This document shows, piece by piece, positions 29,593 to 36,994 of a DNA stretch of 64,000 nucleotides. The notes beneath the pieces were generated by a model that was not told where the DNA came from, did no database searches, and was given only the letters and a program-made list of their open reading frames with translations. Both the position numbers and the translations under genes were made by a program. Location: the NCBI RefSeq assembly GCF_000719345.1, contig NZ_JOFX01000035.1:1-64000 (forward strand). Direction: 5' to 3'. The stretch is from Streptomyces sp. NRRL F-2664. GTDB taxonomy: Bacteria; Actinomycetota; Actinomycetes; Streptomycetales; Streptomycetaceae. The stretch's first letter is position 1, and each line of letters opens with the position of its first letter.

Positions 29593-29598
29593 TAGGCT
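29593..29598 (+). promoter_or_regulatory. Candidate -10 box for scpA
   Basis: TAGGCT would start transcription near 29605, some 37 nt before the ATG chosen for scpA. The GTG at 29603 lies too close to the box to be a leaderless start. The rest of the 449-bp gap after the ribbon-helix-helix gene holds only the hairpin terminator and GC-rich non-coding sequence. Confidence 0.35.
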
Positions 29599-29641
29599 TC
29601 CCGTGTTCGACCTGCCGCTTTCCGCACCCACCTGGACCGCC

Positions 29642-30769
29642 ATGCCCCCCGATCACCACGCCGCCCGCCCGGCCCGCCGGACCCTGGGACGCGGGCCGGG
29701 CGCCGCCGAGGCCCCGGTGGCGGGTCAGGAGCCGCCGACCGACCCGGCGGCGGCCGAGGCCCCCGGCACGGGCCCGGCCGCGCCCGCCGGCGGGGCCGCC
29801 GTCCGCCCGGCTGCGGCGGAGCCCGGCGAAGCCCCCCACGGGCCCCCGGCCGCCCCCGCGGCGACCGGCGATCCGGCGGAGCCCGCCGCCGCTGCGCCGG
29901 AGCCGGCCCCGGCAGCGGGCTCCGGGGCGGACGGGCCCGGGGCGGGCGACGGCACCGCGGCCCCCGCCGGGGGCGACGGGCGGTTCACCCTGCGGCTGGA
30001 CAACTTCGAGGGGCCCTTCGACCTGCTGCTCCAGCTGATCTCCCGGCACAAGCTCGACGTCACCGAGGTCGCGCTGTCCAAGGTCACCGACGAGTTCATG
30101 ACGTACATCCGGGCCATGGGCCCCGACTGGGACCTCGACCAGACGACCGAGTTCCTCGTCGTCGCCGCGACCCTGCTCGACCTGAAGGCCGCCCGGCTGC
30201 TGCCGGCGGCCGAGGTCGAGGACGAGGCCGACCTCGCCCTGCTGGAGGCCCGCGACCTGCTCTTCGCCCGCCTGCTGCAGTACCGCGCGTACAAGCAGAT
30301 CGCCGACCTCTTCGAACGGCGGGCGGAGAGCGAGGGCCGGCGCCACCCCCGCACGGTGGGGCTGGAGCCGCACCACGCCGACCTGCTGCCCGACGTCGTC
30401 ATCAGCATCGGCGCCGACGGGTTCGCCCGCCTCGCGGTCAAGGCCATGCAGCCCAGGGCCGAGCCGCAGGTGTACGTGGACCACATCCACGCGCCCCTCG
30501 TCAGCGTGCGCGAGCAGGCCGGGGTCGTGGTGAGGATGCTGAAGGCGCGCGGGGAGGCCACCTTCCAGGAGCTGACCGAGGACGCCGGGGACACCCTCAC
30601 CGTCGTGGCGCGCTTCCTGGCGCTGCTGGAGCTCTACCGGGAGAAGGCGGTCGCCCTCGACCAGGAGGAGGCCCTGCGGACCCTCACCGTCCGCTGGAGC
30701 GGCGGGGACGGTGACGGCATGCCGACCGTGACCGACGAGTTCGACCAGATCGTGGAGGCGAAAGAGTGA
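29642..30769 (+). CDS. scpA: Segregation and condensation protein A
   Basis: A 375-residue kleisin that bridges SMC heads. Residues 1-~115 are a variable Ala/Pro/Gly-rich extension, longer than usual. The conserved kleisin begins at RFTLRLDNFEGPFDLLLQLISR, with KLDVTEVALSKVTDEFMTYI and the winged-helix C-terminus TFQELTEDAGDTLTVVARFLALLELY. The start is uncertain: the ATG at 29642 has a weak GGA site, and a GTG at 29603 is in frame. It is coupled to scpB by a GTGA overlap. Confidence 0.92.
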   Translation: MPPDHHAARPARRTLGRGPGAAEAPVAGQEPPTDPAAAEAPGTGPAAPAGGAAVRPAAAEPGEAPHGPPAAPAATGDPAEPAAAAPEPAPAAGSGADGPGAGDGTAAPAGGDGRFTLRLDNFEGPFDLLLQLISRHKLDVTEVALSKVTDEFMTYIRAMGPDWDLDQTTEFLVVAATLLDLKAARLLPAAEVEDEADLALLEARDLLFARLLQYRAYKQIADLFERRAESEGRRHPRTVGLEPHHADLLPDVVISIGADGFARLAVKAMQPRAEPQVYVDHIHAPLVSVREQAGVVVRMLKARGEATFQELTEDAGDTLTVVARFLALLELYREKAVALDQEEALRTLTVRWSGGDGDGMPTVTDEFDQIVEAKE

Positions 30770-31419
30770 GCAGCAGCGACGGCAGCGGAAGCGACGGCCG
30801 CAGTGCGGTCGCCGCGCTGGAACTGAGGCCCGCCCTGGAGGCCGTCCTCATGGTCGTGGACGAGCCCGCGACCGAGGCGCACCTCGCCAAGGTGCTGGAG
30901 CGCACCCCGCGCGAGGTGGCGGAAGCGCTGCGGGAGCTCGCCGACGAGTACACGGCCGCGCGCCGGGGCTTCGAGCTGCGGCTCGTCGCGGGCGGCTGGC
31001 GGTTCTACAGCCGGGCCGAGTACGCCCCGGCGGTCGAGGGCTTCGTCCTGGACGGGCAGCAGGCCCGCCTCACGCAGGCGGCGCTGGAGACCCTGGCGGT
31101 CGTCGCGTACCGCCAGCCGGTGAGCCGGTCGCGGGTCTCCGCCGTACGCGGGGTCAACTGCGACGGGGTCATGCGGACCCTCCTCCAGCGCGGTCTGGTG
31201 GAGGAGGCGGGGACGGAACCCGAAACAGGTGCGATCCTATACAGGACGACGAACTACTTTCTGGAGCGGATGGGCCTGCGCGGCCTGGACGAGCTCCCGG
31301 AGCTCGCGCCCTTCCTCCCCGAGGCGGACGCGATCGAAGCCGAGACGCAAGAAGGTGTGCCGTCGTTCGATCCGGACGCACCGGACACCGAAGAAGACGA
31401 CAAGACGACGGAACTTTGA
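30766..31419 (+). CDS. scpB: Segregation and condensation protein B
   Basis: A 217-residue ScpB with two winged helices. The core is LRPALEAVLMVVDEPATEAHLA, GGWRFYSRAEYAP and LETLAVVAYRQPVSRSRVSAVRGVN. The C-terminal region has the usual acidic tail. It forms the SMC-ScpAB condensin with the neighbouring ScpA. Its GTG overlaps the scpA stop and its TGA overlaps the rluB ATG by one base, so the three genes are a coupled operon. Confidence 0.95.
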   Translation: MSSSDGSGSDGRSAVAALELRPALEAVLMVVDEPATEAHLAKVLERTPREVAEALRELADEYTAARRGFELRLVAGGWRFYSRAEYAPAVEGFVLDGQQARLTQAALETLAVVAYRQPVSRSRVSAVRGVNCDGVMRTLLQRGLVEEAGTEPETGAILYRTTNYFLERMGLRGLDELPELAPFLPEADAIEAETQEGVPSFDPDAPDTEEDDKTTEL

Positions 31420-32675
31420 TGCGAAGCAGCGGCAACGGCAACGGTGGCAACAGGAACAGCGGCGGCGGCGGGCGCGGTGGCGCCCGTGGCGGCGGCTCCG
31501 GCGGCGGCGGTGGCTCCCGCGGCGGCTCGGGCGGCGGTGGCCCCCGGGGCGGCTCCAGCGGCGGTTCCGGCGGCTACCGCGGTGGCCAGGGCGGTTCCGG
31601 CGGCTACCGCGGTGGCCAGGGCGGCGGTCAGGGCGGCTCGCGAGACCGTGACCGCGACCAGGCGCCCCAGCGTCCCCGCAACCCCCGCCCCGAGGAGCGC
31701 CGCTACGACGTCGGCCCCGAGGGCGAGCGCACCCGCGGCGCACGCGGCTCGGCCGCGCGTGGTGGCGCCAAGGGCGGCCCGAAGGCGCCCAGGACCCCCG
31801 GGGTCGGCGGTGCCGGCGGCCCGCGCAGCGGTCCGGGCAGCCGCAGCGGCCAGTCCCGGCCGCGTGAGCTGGACGCGCGCATCGAGGAGCGCGTGCGCGA
31901 CCGGTACGCCGACAAGCCCGTGATCAGGACCCCGAAGACCTTCCCCGGCGCCGAGCAGGAGGGCGAGCGGCTGCAGAAGGTCCTCGCCCGCGCCGGCATG
32001 GGCTCGCGCCGCGCCTGTGAGGAGCTGATCGAGCAGGCCCGCGTCGAGGTCAACGGCGAGATCGTCACCGAGCAGGGCAAGCGCGTCCAGCCGAAGGACG
32101 AGATCAAGGTCGACGGCCTGACCGTCGCCACCCAGTCGTACCTGTTCTTCGCGCTGAACAAGCCGGCCGGTGTCGTCTCCACGATGGAGGACCCGGACGG
32201 CCGCCAGTGCCTCGGCGACTACGTCACGAACCGCGAGACGCGGCTGTTCCACGTCGGCCGGCTGGACACCGAGACCGAGGGCATCATCCTGCTCACCAAC
32301 CACGGCGAGCTGGCCCACCGCCTCACGCACCCCAAGTACGGCGTGCAGAAGACGTACGTCGCCGCGATCACCGGCAACCTGCCGCGCGACATCGGCAAGC
32401 GGCTGAAGGACGGCATCGAGCTGGAGGACGGCTGGGCGCGCGCCGACAACTTCCGCGTCGTCGACCAGGTCGGCAAGAACTACATGGTCGAGGTGACCCT
32501 CCACGAGGGCCGCAAGCACATCGTCCGCCGCATGCTGGCCGAGGCGGGCTTCCCCGTCGACAAGCTCGTCCGGACCTCCTTCGGTCCCATCGAGCTGGGC
32601 GACCAGAAGTCCGGCTGGCTGCGCCGCCTGACCAACACCGAGGTCGGCATGCTGATGCGCGAGGTCGGCCTCTAG
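31419..32675 (+). CDS. rluB: RsuA/RluB-family 23S rRNA pseudouridine synthase
   Basis: A 418-residue protein. Residues 1-~140 are a Gly/Arg/Ser-rich RGG-type extension absent from most homologues. The S4 RNA-binding domain starts at RLQKVLARAGMGSRRACEEL. The catalytic domain has GRLDTETEGIILL with the catalytic Asp283, then HPKYGVQKTYVA. RluB pseudouridylates helix 90 of 23S rRNA in E. coli. Gene order scpA-scpB-rluB-cmk-der is conserved in actinobacteria, but here five NAD genes and others lie between rluB and cmk. The start follows from the TGATG junction. Confidence 0.9.
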   Translation: MRSSGNGNGGNRNSGGGGRGGARGGGSGGGGGSRGGSGGGGPRGGSSGGSGGYRGGQGGSGGYRGGQGGGQGGSRDRDRDQAPQRPRNPRPEERRYDVGPEGERTRGARGSAARGGAKGGPKAPRTPGVGGAGGPRSGPGSRSGQSRPRELDARIEERVRDRYADKPVIRTPKTFPGAEQEGERLQKVLARAGMGSRRACEELIEQARVEVNGEIVTEQGKRVQPKDEIKVDGLTVATQSYLFFALNKPAGVVSTMEDPDGRQCLGDYVTNRETRLFHVGRLDTETEGIILLTNHGELAHRLTHPKYGVQKTYVAAITGNLPRDIGKRLKDGIELEDGWARADNFRVVDQVGKNYMVEVTLHEGRKHIVRRMLAEAGFPVDKLVRTSFGPIELGDQKSGWLRRLTNTEVGMLMREVGL

Positions 32676-32699
32676 CCTCCGGCACCACCCCGCTTGACG

Positions 32700-32734
32700 A
32701 AAAGCCCGCAGTGCCTTCGGCGCTGCGGGCTTTT
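32700..32734 (+). terminator. Rho-independent terminator of the scp-rluB operon
   Basis: AAAAGCCCGCAG (32700-32711) pairs with CTGCGGGCTTTT (32723-32734), followed by a pyrimidine-rich run. This is one of the few U-tract terminators in the window. Confidence 0.9.
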
Positions 32735-32737
32735 CCC

Positions 32738-32779
32738 TTGCCCCGACCCGCCACCCCTGTTTATAGTCACTGTGACTAT
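32738..32779 (+). promoter_or_regulatory. Promoter with overlapping 17-bp operator, likely NrtR site
   Basis: TTGCCC (32738-32743), an 18-nt gap and TATAGT (32762-32767) form a good -35/-10 pair. The perfect palindrome ATAGTCACTGTGACTAT (32763-32779) covers the -10 box and the likely transcription start. The operon it controls encodes an NrtR-type repressor, so autoregulation by NrtR in response to ADP-ribose or NAD state is the natural reading. The factor is inferred, not shown. Confidence 0.7.
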
Positions 32780-32800
32780 TAAAGGAAGTGGGGGCCGGGC

Positions 32801-33409
32801 ATGAACTGGACCTTGAGCTGGACCGAGGCGCTCGGCTTCGCCACGGGCGCCCTGTGCGTCTGGCTGGTGGCCCGTCAGCACATCGCCAACTGGCCGATCG
32901 GCATCGCCAACAACATCTTCTTCATCGTGCTCTTCGCCCAGGCCGGCCTCTACGCCGACGCGGGCCTCCAGATCGTCTTCATCGCCCTCGCCGCGTACGG
33001 CTGGTGGTCCTGGACCCACGGGGGTGGACCAGGAACCGCGGGAGCCCTGCCGGTGCGCCGCACCACGCGCACCGAATGGCTCTGGCTGGCCGCGGCGGGG
33101 GCGGCGGGGACCCTCGCCCTGACCCTCCTGCTCGCCCGGGCCACCGACTCGACCGTCCCCCTCTGGGACGCGTCCACCACCGCGCTCTCCCTCGCGGCGA
33201 CCTACGGCCAGTGCCGCAAGCTCGTCGAGTCCTGGTGGCTGTGGATCGCCGCCGACCTCCTCTACATCCCCCTGTACGTCCACAAGGGGCTGCACCTCAC
33301 CGCCCTGCTCTACCTCGGCTTCCTCGCGCTCTGCGTCGCGGGCCTGCGCAGCTGGCACCGCACGCTCGCGGCGCGCACCGCCCCCACCGCCCTGGAGGCG
33401 ACGGCATGA
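32801..33409 (+). CDS. pnuC: Nicotinamide riboside transporter PnuC
   Basis: A 202-residue membrane protein with seven or so hydrophobic helices and the PnuC hallmarks: NWPIGIANNIFFIVLF near 30-45, YGWWSW near 68, and WLWIAADLLYIPLYVHKG near 150. PnuC carries nicotinamide riboside down its gradient and relies on a cytosolic kinase to trap it; that kinase is the next gene. AAAGGAAG at 32781-32788 precedes the ATG. The stop overlaps nadR by 4 bp. Confidence 0.93.
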   Translation: MNWTLSWTEALGFATGALCVWLVARQHIANWPIGIANNIFFIVLFAQAGLYADAGLQIVFIALAAYGWWSWTHGGGPGTAGALPVRRTTRTEWLWLAAAGAAGTLALTLLLARATDSTVPLWDASTTALSLAATYGQCRKLVESWWLWIAADLLYIPLYVHKGLHLTALLYLGFLALCVAGLRSWHRTLAARTAPTALEATA

Positions 33410-34485
33410 GGCGCTTCGGACACGGGCTGGTGCTCGGCAAGTTCTACCCGCCGCACGCCGGCCACCACCACCTGGTGCGCACCGCCCAGGACCGCTGCGA
33501 GCGGCTCACCGTCCTGGTCTGCGCCGCCTCCGTGGAGTCGGTGCCCCTCGCCGACCGCGTCGCCTGGATGCGGGAGGCCCATCCGGAGGCGGACGTCGTC
33601 GGCGCCGTCGACGACATCCCCGTCGACCTGCACGACCCGGACGTCTGGGAGGCCCACATGGCGATCTTCCGGGCCGCCGTCGGCCGGCCCGTCGACGCCG
33701 TCTTCACCTCCGAGGAGTACGGCACCGAACTCGCCCGCAGGTTCGGCGCCGAGGAGGTCTGCGTCGATCCCGCACGGAGCCTCTTCCCGGTCTCCGGGAC
33801 CGCCGTGCGGGCCGACCCGGCCGCCTGCTGGGACTACCTCGGCCCGGCCGTGCGCGCCCGCCTCGCCCGCCGGGTCGTCGTCCTGGGCGCCGAGTCCACC
33901 GGCACGACCACGCTGTCGCGGGACCTGGCCGCGCACCTGCGGGCGCGCGGCGGTGTCTGGGCGGCCACCGGCTGGGTCGAGGAGTACGGACGCCGCTACA
34001 GCGAGGAGAAGCTCGCCGCGGCCCGCGCCGCGGACCCTGGCGCCACCTGGGCGGACGTCTCCTTCACCTCGGAGGAGTTCCCCGTGATCGCCCGCCGTCA
34101 GGACGAGGCGGAGGAGCGGGCGGCCCGGGCTGGATCCCCGGTGCTGGTCTGCGACACCGACTCCTTCGCCACCGGCATCTGGCACGAGCGGTACATGGGC
34201 GGCCGCAACGCCGAGGTCGAACGGATCGCCGCGCGCACGCGCCGGGACCTGTACCTGCTCACCGAGGACGCCGACGTGCCCTTCGAGGACGACGGGCTGC
34301 GCGAGGGACCCGAGCTCAGGCCCTGGATGACCCGGCGGTTCCGCGAGGAGCTGGAGGCCACCGGACGGCGCTTCCTGTCCGTGCGCGGTGACCGGCGGGA
34401 GCGGCTGGCCACCGCCGTGGCGGCCGTGGACGAACTCCTCGCCGAGGGCTGGCACTTCGCCGCCCCCCTCCCGGAGAACCGATGA
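33406..34485 (+). CDS. nadR: Bifunctional NMN adenylyltransferase / ribosylnicotinamide kinase
   Basis: A 359-residue NadR-like enzyme without the DNA-binding domain found in enterobacterial NadR. The N-terminal nucleotidyltransferase domain has GKFYPPHAGHHHLV, with the HxGH signature at 17-20. The C-terminal kinase domain starts VVVLGAESTGTTTLSRDLA. Its P-loop (161-169) has Thr where the usual Lys stands. It would phosphorylate imported nicotinamide riboside and adenylylate NMN to NAD. ATGA overlaps on both sides couple it to pnuC and nrtR. Confidence 0.9.
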   Translation: MRRFGHGLVLGKFYPPHAGHHHLVRTAQDRCERLTVLVCAASVESVPLADRVAWMREAHPEADVVGAVDDIPVDLHDPDVWEAHMAIFRAAVGRPVDAVFTSEEYGTELARRFGAEEVCVDPARSLFPVSGTAVRADPAACWDYLGPAVRARLARRVVVLGAESTGTTTLSRDLAAHLRARGGVWAATGWVEEYGRRYSEEKLAAARAADPGATWADVSFTSEEFPVIARRQDEAEERAARAGSPVLVCDTDSFATGIWHERYMGGRNAEVERIAARTRRDLYLLTEDADVPFEDDGLREGPELRPWMTRRFREELEATGRRFLSVRGDRRERLATAVAAVDELLAEGWHFAAPLPENR

Positions 34486-35222
34486 GCGGGGCGGTGGACC
34501 CGGGCTATGACCCGTACGCCTTCGAGCCGTTCGCGGTGACCGTCGACCTCGCCGTGTTCACCGTGCGCGGCGGCGCCCTGCACGTGCTGCTCATCCGGCG
34601 CGGCCAGGAGCCGTACGCGGGTTCCTGGGCGCTGCCCGGCGGGTTCGTCCTGCCGCGGGAGTCCGCGGAGACCGCCGCCCGGCGCGAACTGGCCGAGGAG
34701 ACCGGCCTGCCCGGGCAGGTCGTGGCGGCCCTGCACCTGGAACAGCTGCGCACCTACAGCGAGCCCGACCGGGACCCCCGGATGCGGGTCGTCTCGGTGG
34801 CCTTCACCGCCCTCGTGCCCGGCCTGCCCGAACCGGCCGCGGACGGCGGCGGGGACGCGGCGCAGGCCCGCTGGCTGCCCCTCGCGCAGGCCCCGGACCT
34901 GGCCTTCGACCACGCGGTGATCCTGGCCGACGCACGCGAGCGGATCCGCTCGAAGCTGGAGTACACCTGCCTGGCCACCGCCTTCTGCCCGCCCGAGTTC
35001 ACGCTCGGGGAGCTGCTGGCCGTGTACGAGACCGTCTGGGACACCGTCCTCGACCGCCCCAACTTCCGCCGCAAGGTCCTGACGACACCCGGCTTCGTCG
35101 AGGCCGTGCCGGGCGCCGCCCGGCTCACCGGCGGCCGCGGCAAACCGGCCGCCCTCTACCGGGCCGGCCCCGCGACCGCCCTCCACCCACCGCTGCTCCG
35201 ACCGGAAGGACCCACCCGATGA
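34482..35222 (+). CDS. nrtR: NrtR-type Nudix transcriptional regulator
   Basis: A 246-residue protein. The N-terminal Nudix domain has a complete box (G54, E60, R68-E69, E72-E73, G75), so catalysis on ADP-ribose may be retained. The C-terminal ~90 residues form the winged-helix domain typical of NrtR: FTLGELLAVYETVWDTVLDR and NFRRKVLTT, ending GRGKPAALYRAG. NrtR proteins repress NAD-synthesis and salvage genes and are released by ADP-ribose or related ligands. Its place inside the pnuC-nadR operon, 1.7 kb from a 17-bp palindrome, fits autoregulation. Confidence 0.88.
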   Translation: MSGAVDPGYDPYAFEPFAVTVDLAVFTVRGGALHVLLIRRGQEPYAGSWALPGGFVLPRESAETAARRELAEETGLPGQVVAALHLEQLRTYSEPDRDPRMRVVSVAFTALVPGLPEPAADGGGDAAQARWLPLAQAPDLAFDHAVILADARERIRSKLEYTCLATAFCPPEFTLGELLAVYETVWDTVLDRPNFRRKVLTTPGFVEAVPGAARLTGGRGKPAALYRAGPATALHPPLLRPEGPTR

Positions 35223-36229
35223 CGAAGCGAGCCGCGACCGGCGCGCTGGTCGGCCTGGCCCTGGGCGACGCCCTGGGCTACCCGACCGAGTTCAATGATG
35301 TTCCCTCGATCCTCGCGAAGACCGGCCCGTGGCGCGAGATGCGCCTTCCCCGCCCGGCGATCGTCACGGACGACACCCAGATGACCCTCGCCCTGGCGCG
35401 CGGCATACGGACCGCCGCCGACCGCGGCCCGGTGGAGCCGCAGCGGCTGACCCGGCCCGTCCGGGAGGAGTTCGTCGACTGGTACCACTCGCCGGAGAAC
35501 AACCGGGCGCCCGGCAACACCTGCCTGCAGGCCTGCGACCTGCTGAACGACCCGCAGCGCGACTGGCGCGACGCCAGCCGGACCGGCTCCAAGGGCTGCG
35601 GTGCGAACATGCGCGTGGCCCCCGTCGGCCTCGTCCCCGGCTGGACCGACGAGGAACGGGCCGGCGCCGCCCAGCTCCAGTCCGCCCTCACCCATGGCCA
35701 CCCCACGGCGCTCGCCGCCTCCGACCTGACGGCGCGGGCGGTGCACCTGCTGGCCGCCGGCACCGAGGTGACCGGCCTCGTCGGACGGCTGCGCTCGTAC
35801 GCCCTGGAGAACCGCACCCGCTACCACGAGCGCTGGCTCGGCGACCTGTGGGCGCGGACCGCCTCCGACGCCACGCCCGAGTCCTTCATCGCCCGCGGCT
35901 GGGACGAGTGCCTGGCGGTGCTGGACCGGCTCACGGCCGCCCTGCGCTCCCCGTCCCCGGAGACCGACCCCTGCCAGACCACCGGTGACGGCTGGATCGC
36001 CGAGGAGGCCCTCGCCACCGCCCTGCAGTGCTTCCTCCTCTTCCCGGACGAGCCGCTGACCGCCCTGCGCCGCGCCGCCTGCACCCGGGGCGACTCCGAC
36101 TCCCTCGCCTGCCTCGCCGGCGCCTTCGCCGGAGCCCACCTCGGGGCGGACGCCTGGCCGCACGACTGGGAGGGCCGCATCGAGTACCGGGACGAACTCC
36201 TGGCCTTCGGCGCCCTCTGGGATGCTTGA
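35219..36229 (+). CDS. ADP-ribosylglycohydrolase family protein (DraG/ARH type)
   Basis: A 336-residue all-helical hydrolase that would remove ADP-ribose from proteins, nucleic acids or small molecules. The metal-binding motifs of the family are visible: GLALGDALGYPTEF near 12-25, TDDTQM at 50-55, and GDSDSLACLAGAFAG from 291, with a further GSKGCGANMR segment. The ATG overlaps the nrtR stop by 4 bp, placing it firmly in the NAD operon. It may feed ADP-ribose to NrtR or recycle it. The substrate is unknown. Confidence 0.9.
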   Translation: MTKRAATGALVGLALGDALGYPTEFNDVPSILAKTGPWREMRLPRPAIVTDDTQMTLALARGIRTAADRGPVEPQRLTRPVREEFVDWYHSPENNRAPGNTCLQACDLLNDPQRDWRDASRTGSKGCGANMRVAPVGLVPGWTDEERAGAAQLQSALTHGHPTALAASDLTARAVHLLAAGTEVTGLVGRLRSYALENRTRYHERWLGDLWARTASDATPESFIARGWDECLAVLDRLTAALRSPSPETDPCQTTGDGWIAEEALATALQCFLLFPDEPLTALRRAACTRGDSDSLACLAGAFAGAHLGADAWPHDWEGRIEYRDELLAFGALWDA

Positions 36230-36232
36230 TCC

Positions 36233-36994
36233 ATGCTGGACGCCCTGAGTATCGACCTGGCCCCCGTCGTGGCCGAGCAGCCCGACCCGCTGCTCTTCGC
36301 CACGGTGTCGGGCGCGCACCTGTACGGCTTCCCCTCGCGGGACTCCGACATCGACCTGCGCGGGGCGCACCTGCTCCCGGCGGAGGACCTCCTGGGCCTG
36401 CGCGAGCCCGAGGAGACCCGCACCCGCATGTGGGACCGTGACGACGTGGAGATGGACCTCGTCACGCACGACCTGCGCAAGTTCGTCCGCCTCATGCTCA
36501 ACCGCAACGGCTACGTGCTGGAGCAGCTGCTCTCCCCGCTGGTGGTCCACACGACACCGGCCCACGAGGAACTCGTCGCCCTGGCCCCCGCGGTCCTGAC
36601 CTCCCACCACGCCCACCACTACCGGGGCTTCGCCAACACCCAGTGGCGGCTCTTCGACAAGGCCGCCGAACTCAAGCCGCTGCTCTACGCCTTCCGGGCA
36701 CTGCTCACCGGCATCCACCTCATGCGGTCGGCCGAGGTGCAGGCCCACCTGCCGACGCTGCTGACCGAGGTGCCGGAGGCGCCCGCCTACCTCGGCGCCC
36801 TGATCGAGGCCAAGGTCGCGGCCGAGCACGGCGGCTACGAGGGCCCGCCCGTCACCGCGGTGCGGGAGGACTTCGAGGCGCTGCACGCGGTGCTGGACGC
36901 CGCGCAGGCGGCCACCGCGCTCCCCGAGCAGGGGTCGGCGTACGACGCGCTGGACGCGTACGTCGTCCGGCGGCGCCGGACCCTACACGGCTGA
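36233..36994 (+). CDS. Polymerase-beta-type nucleotidyltransferase (operon copy)
   Basis: A 253-residue protein of the predicted nucleotidyltransferase family sometimes listed as RNA-repair polymerase beta (PF10127-like). The active-site pattern SGAHLYGFPSRDSDIDLRG spans 26-44, with metal-ligand Asp39 and Asp41. The helical C-terminal half has FANTQWRLFDKAAELKPLLYAFRALLTG. It starts 3 bp after the ADP-ribosylglycohydrolase stop, so it is the last gene of the NAD operon. Its 3' end overlaps the convergent paralogue by 12 bp. The acceptor molecule is unknown. Confidence 0.82.
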   Translation: MLDALSIDLAPVVAEQPDPLLFATVSGAHLYGFPSRDSDIDLRGAHLLPAEDLLGLREPEETRTRMWDRDDVEMDLVTHDLRKFVRLMLNRNGYVLEQLLSPLVVHTTPAHEELVALAPAVLTSHHAHHYRGFANTQWRLFDKAAELKPLLYAFRALLTGIHLMRSAEVQAHLPTLLTEVPEAPAYLGALIEAKVAAEHGGYEGPPVTAVREDFEALHAVLDAAQAATALPEQGSAYDALDAYVVRRRRTLHG

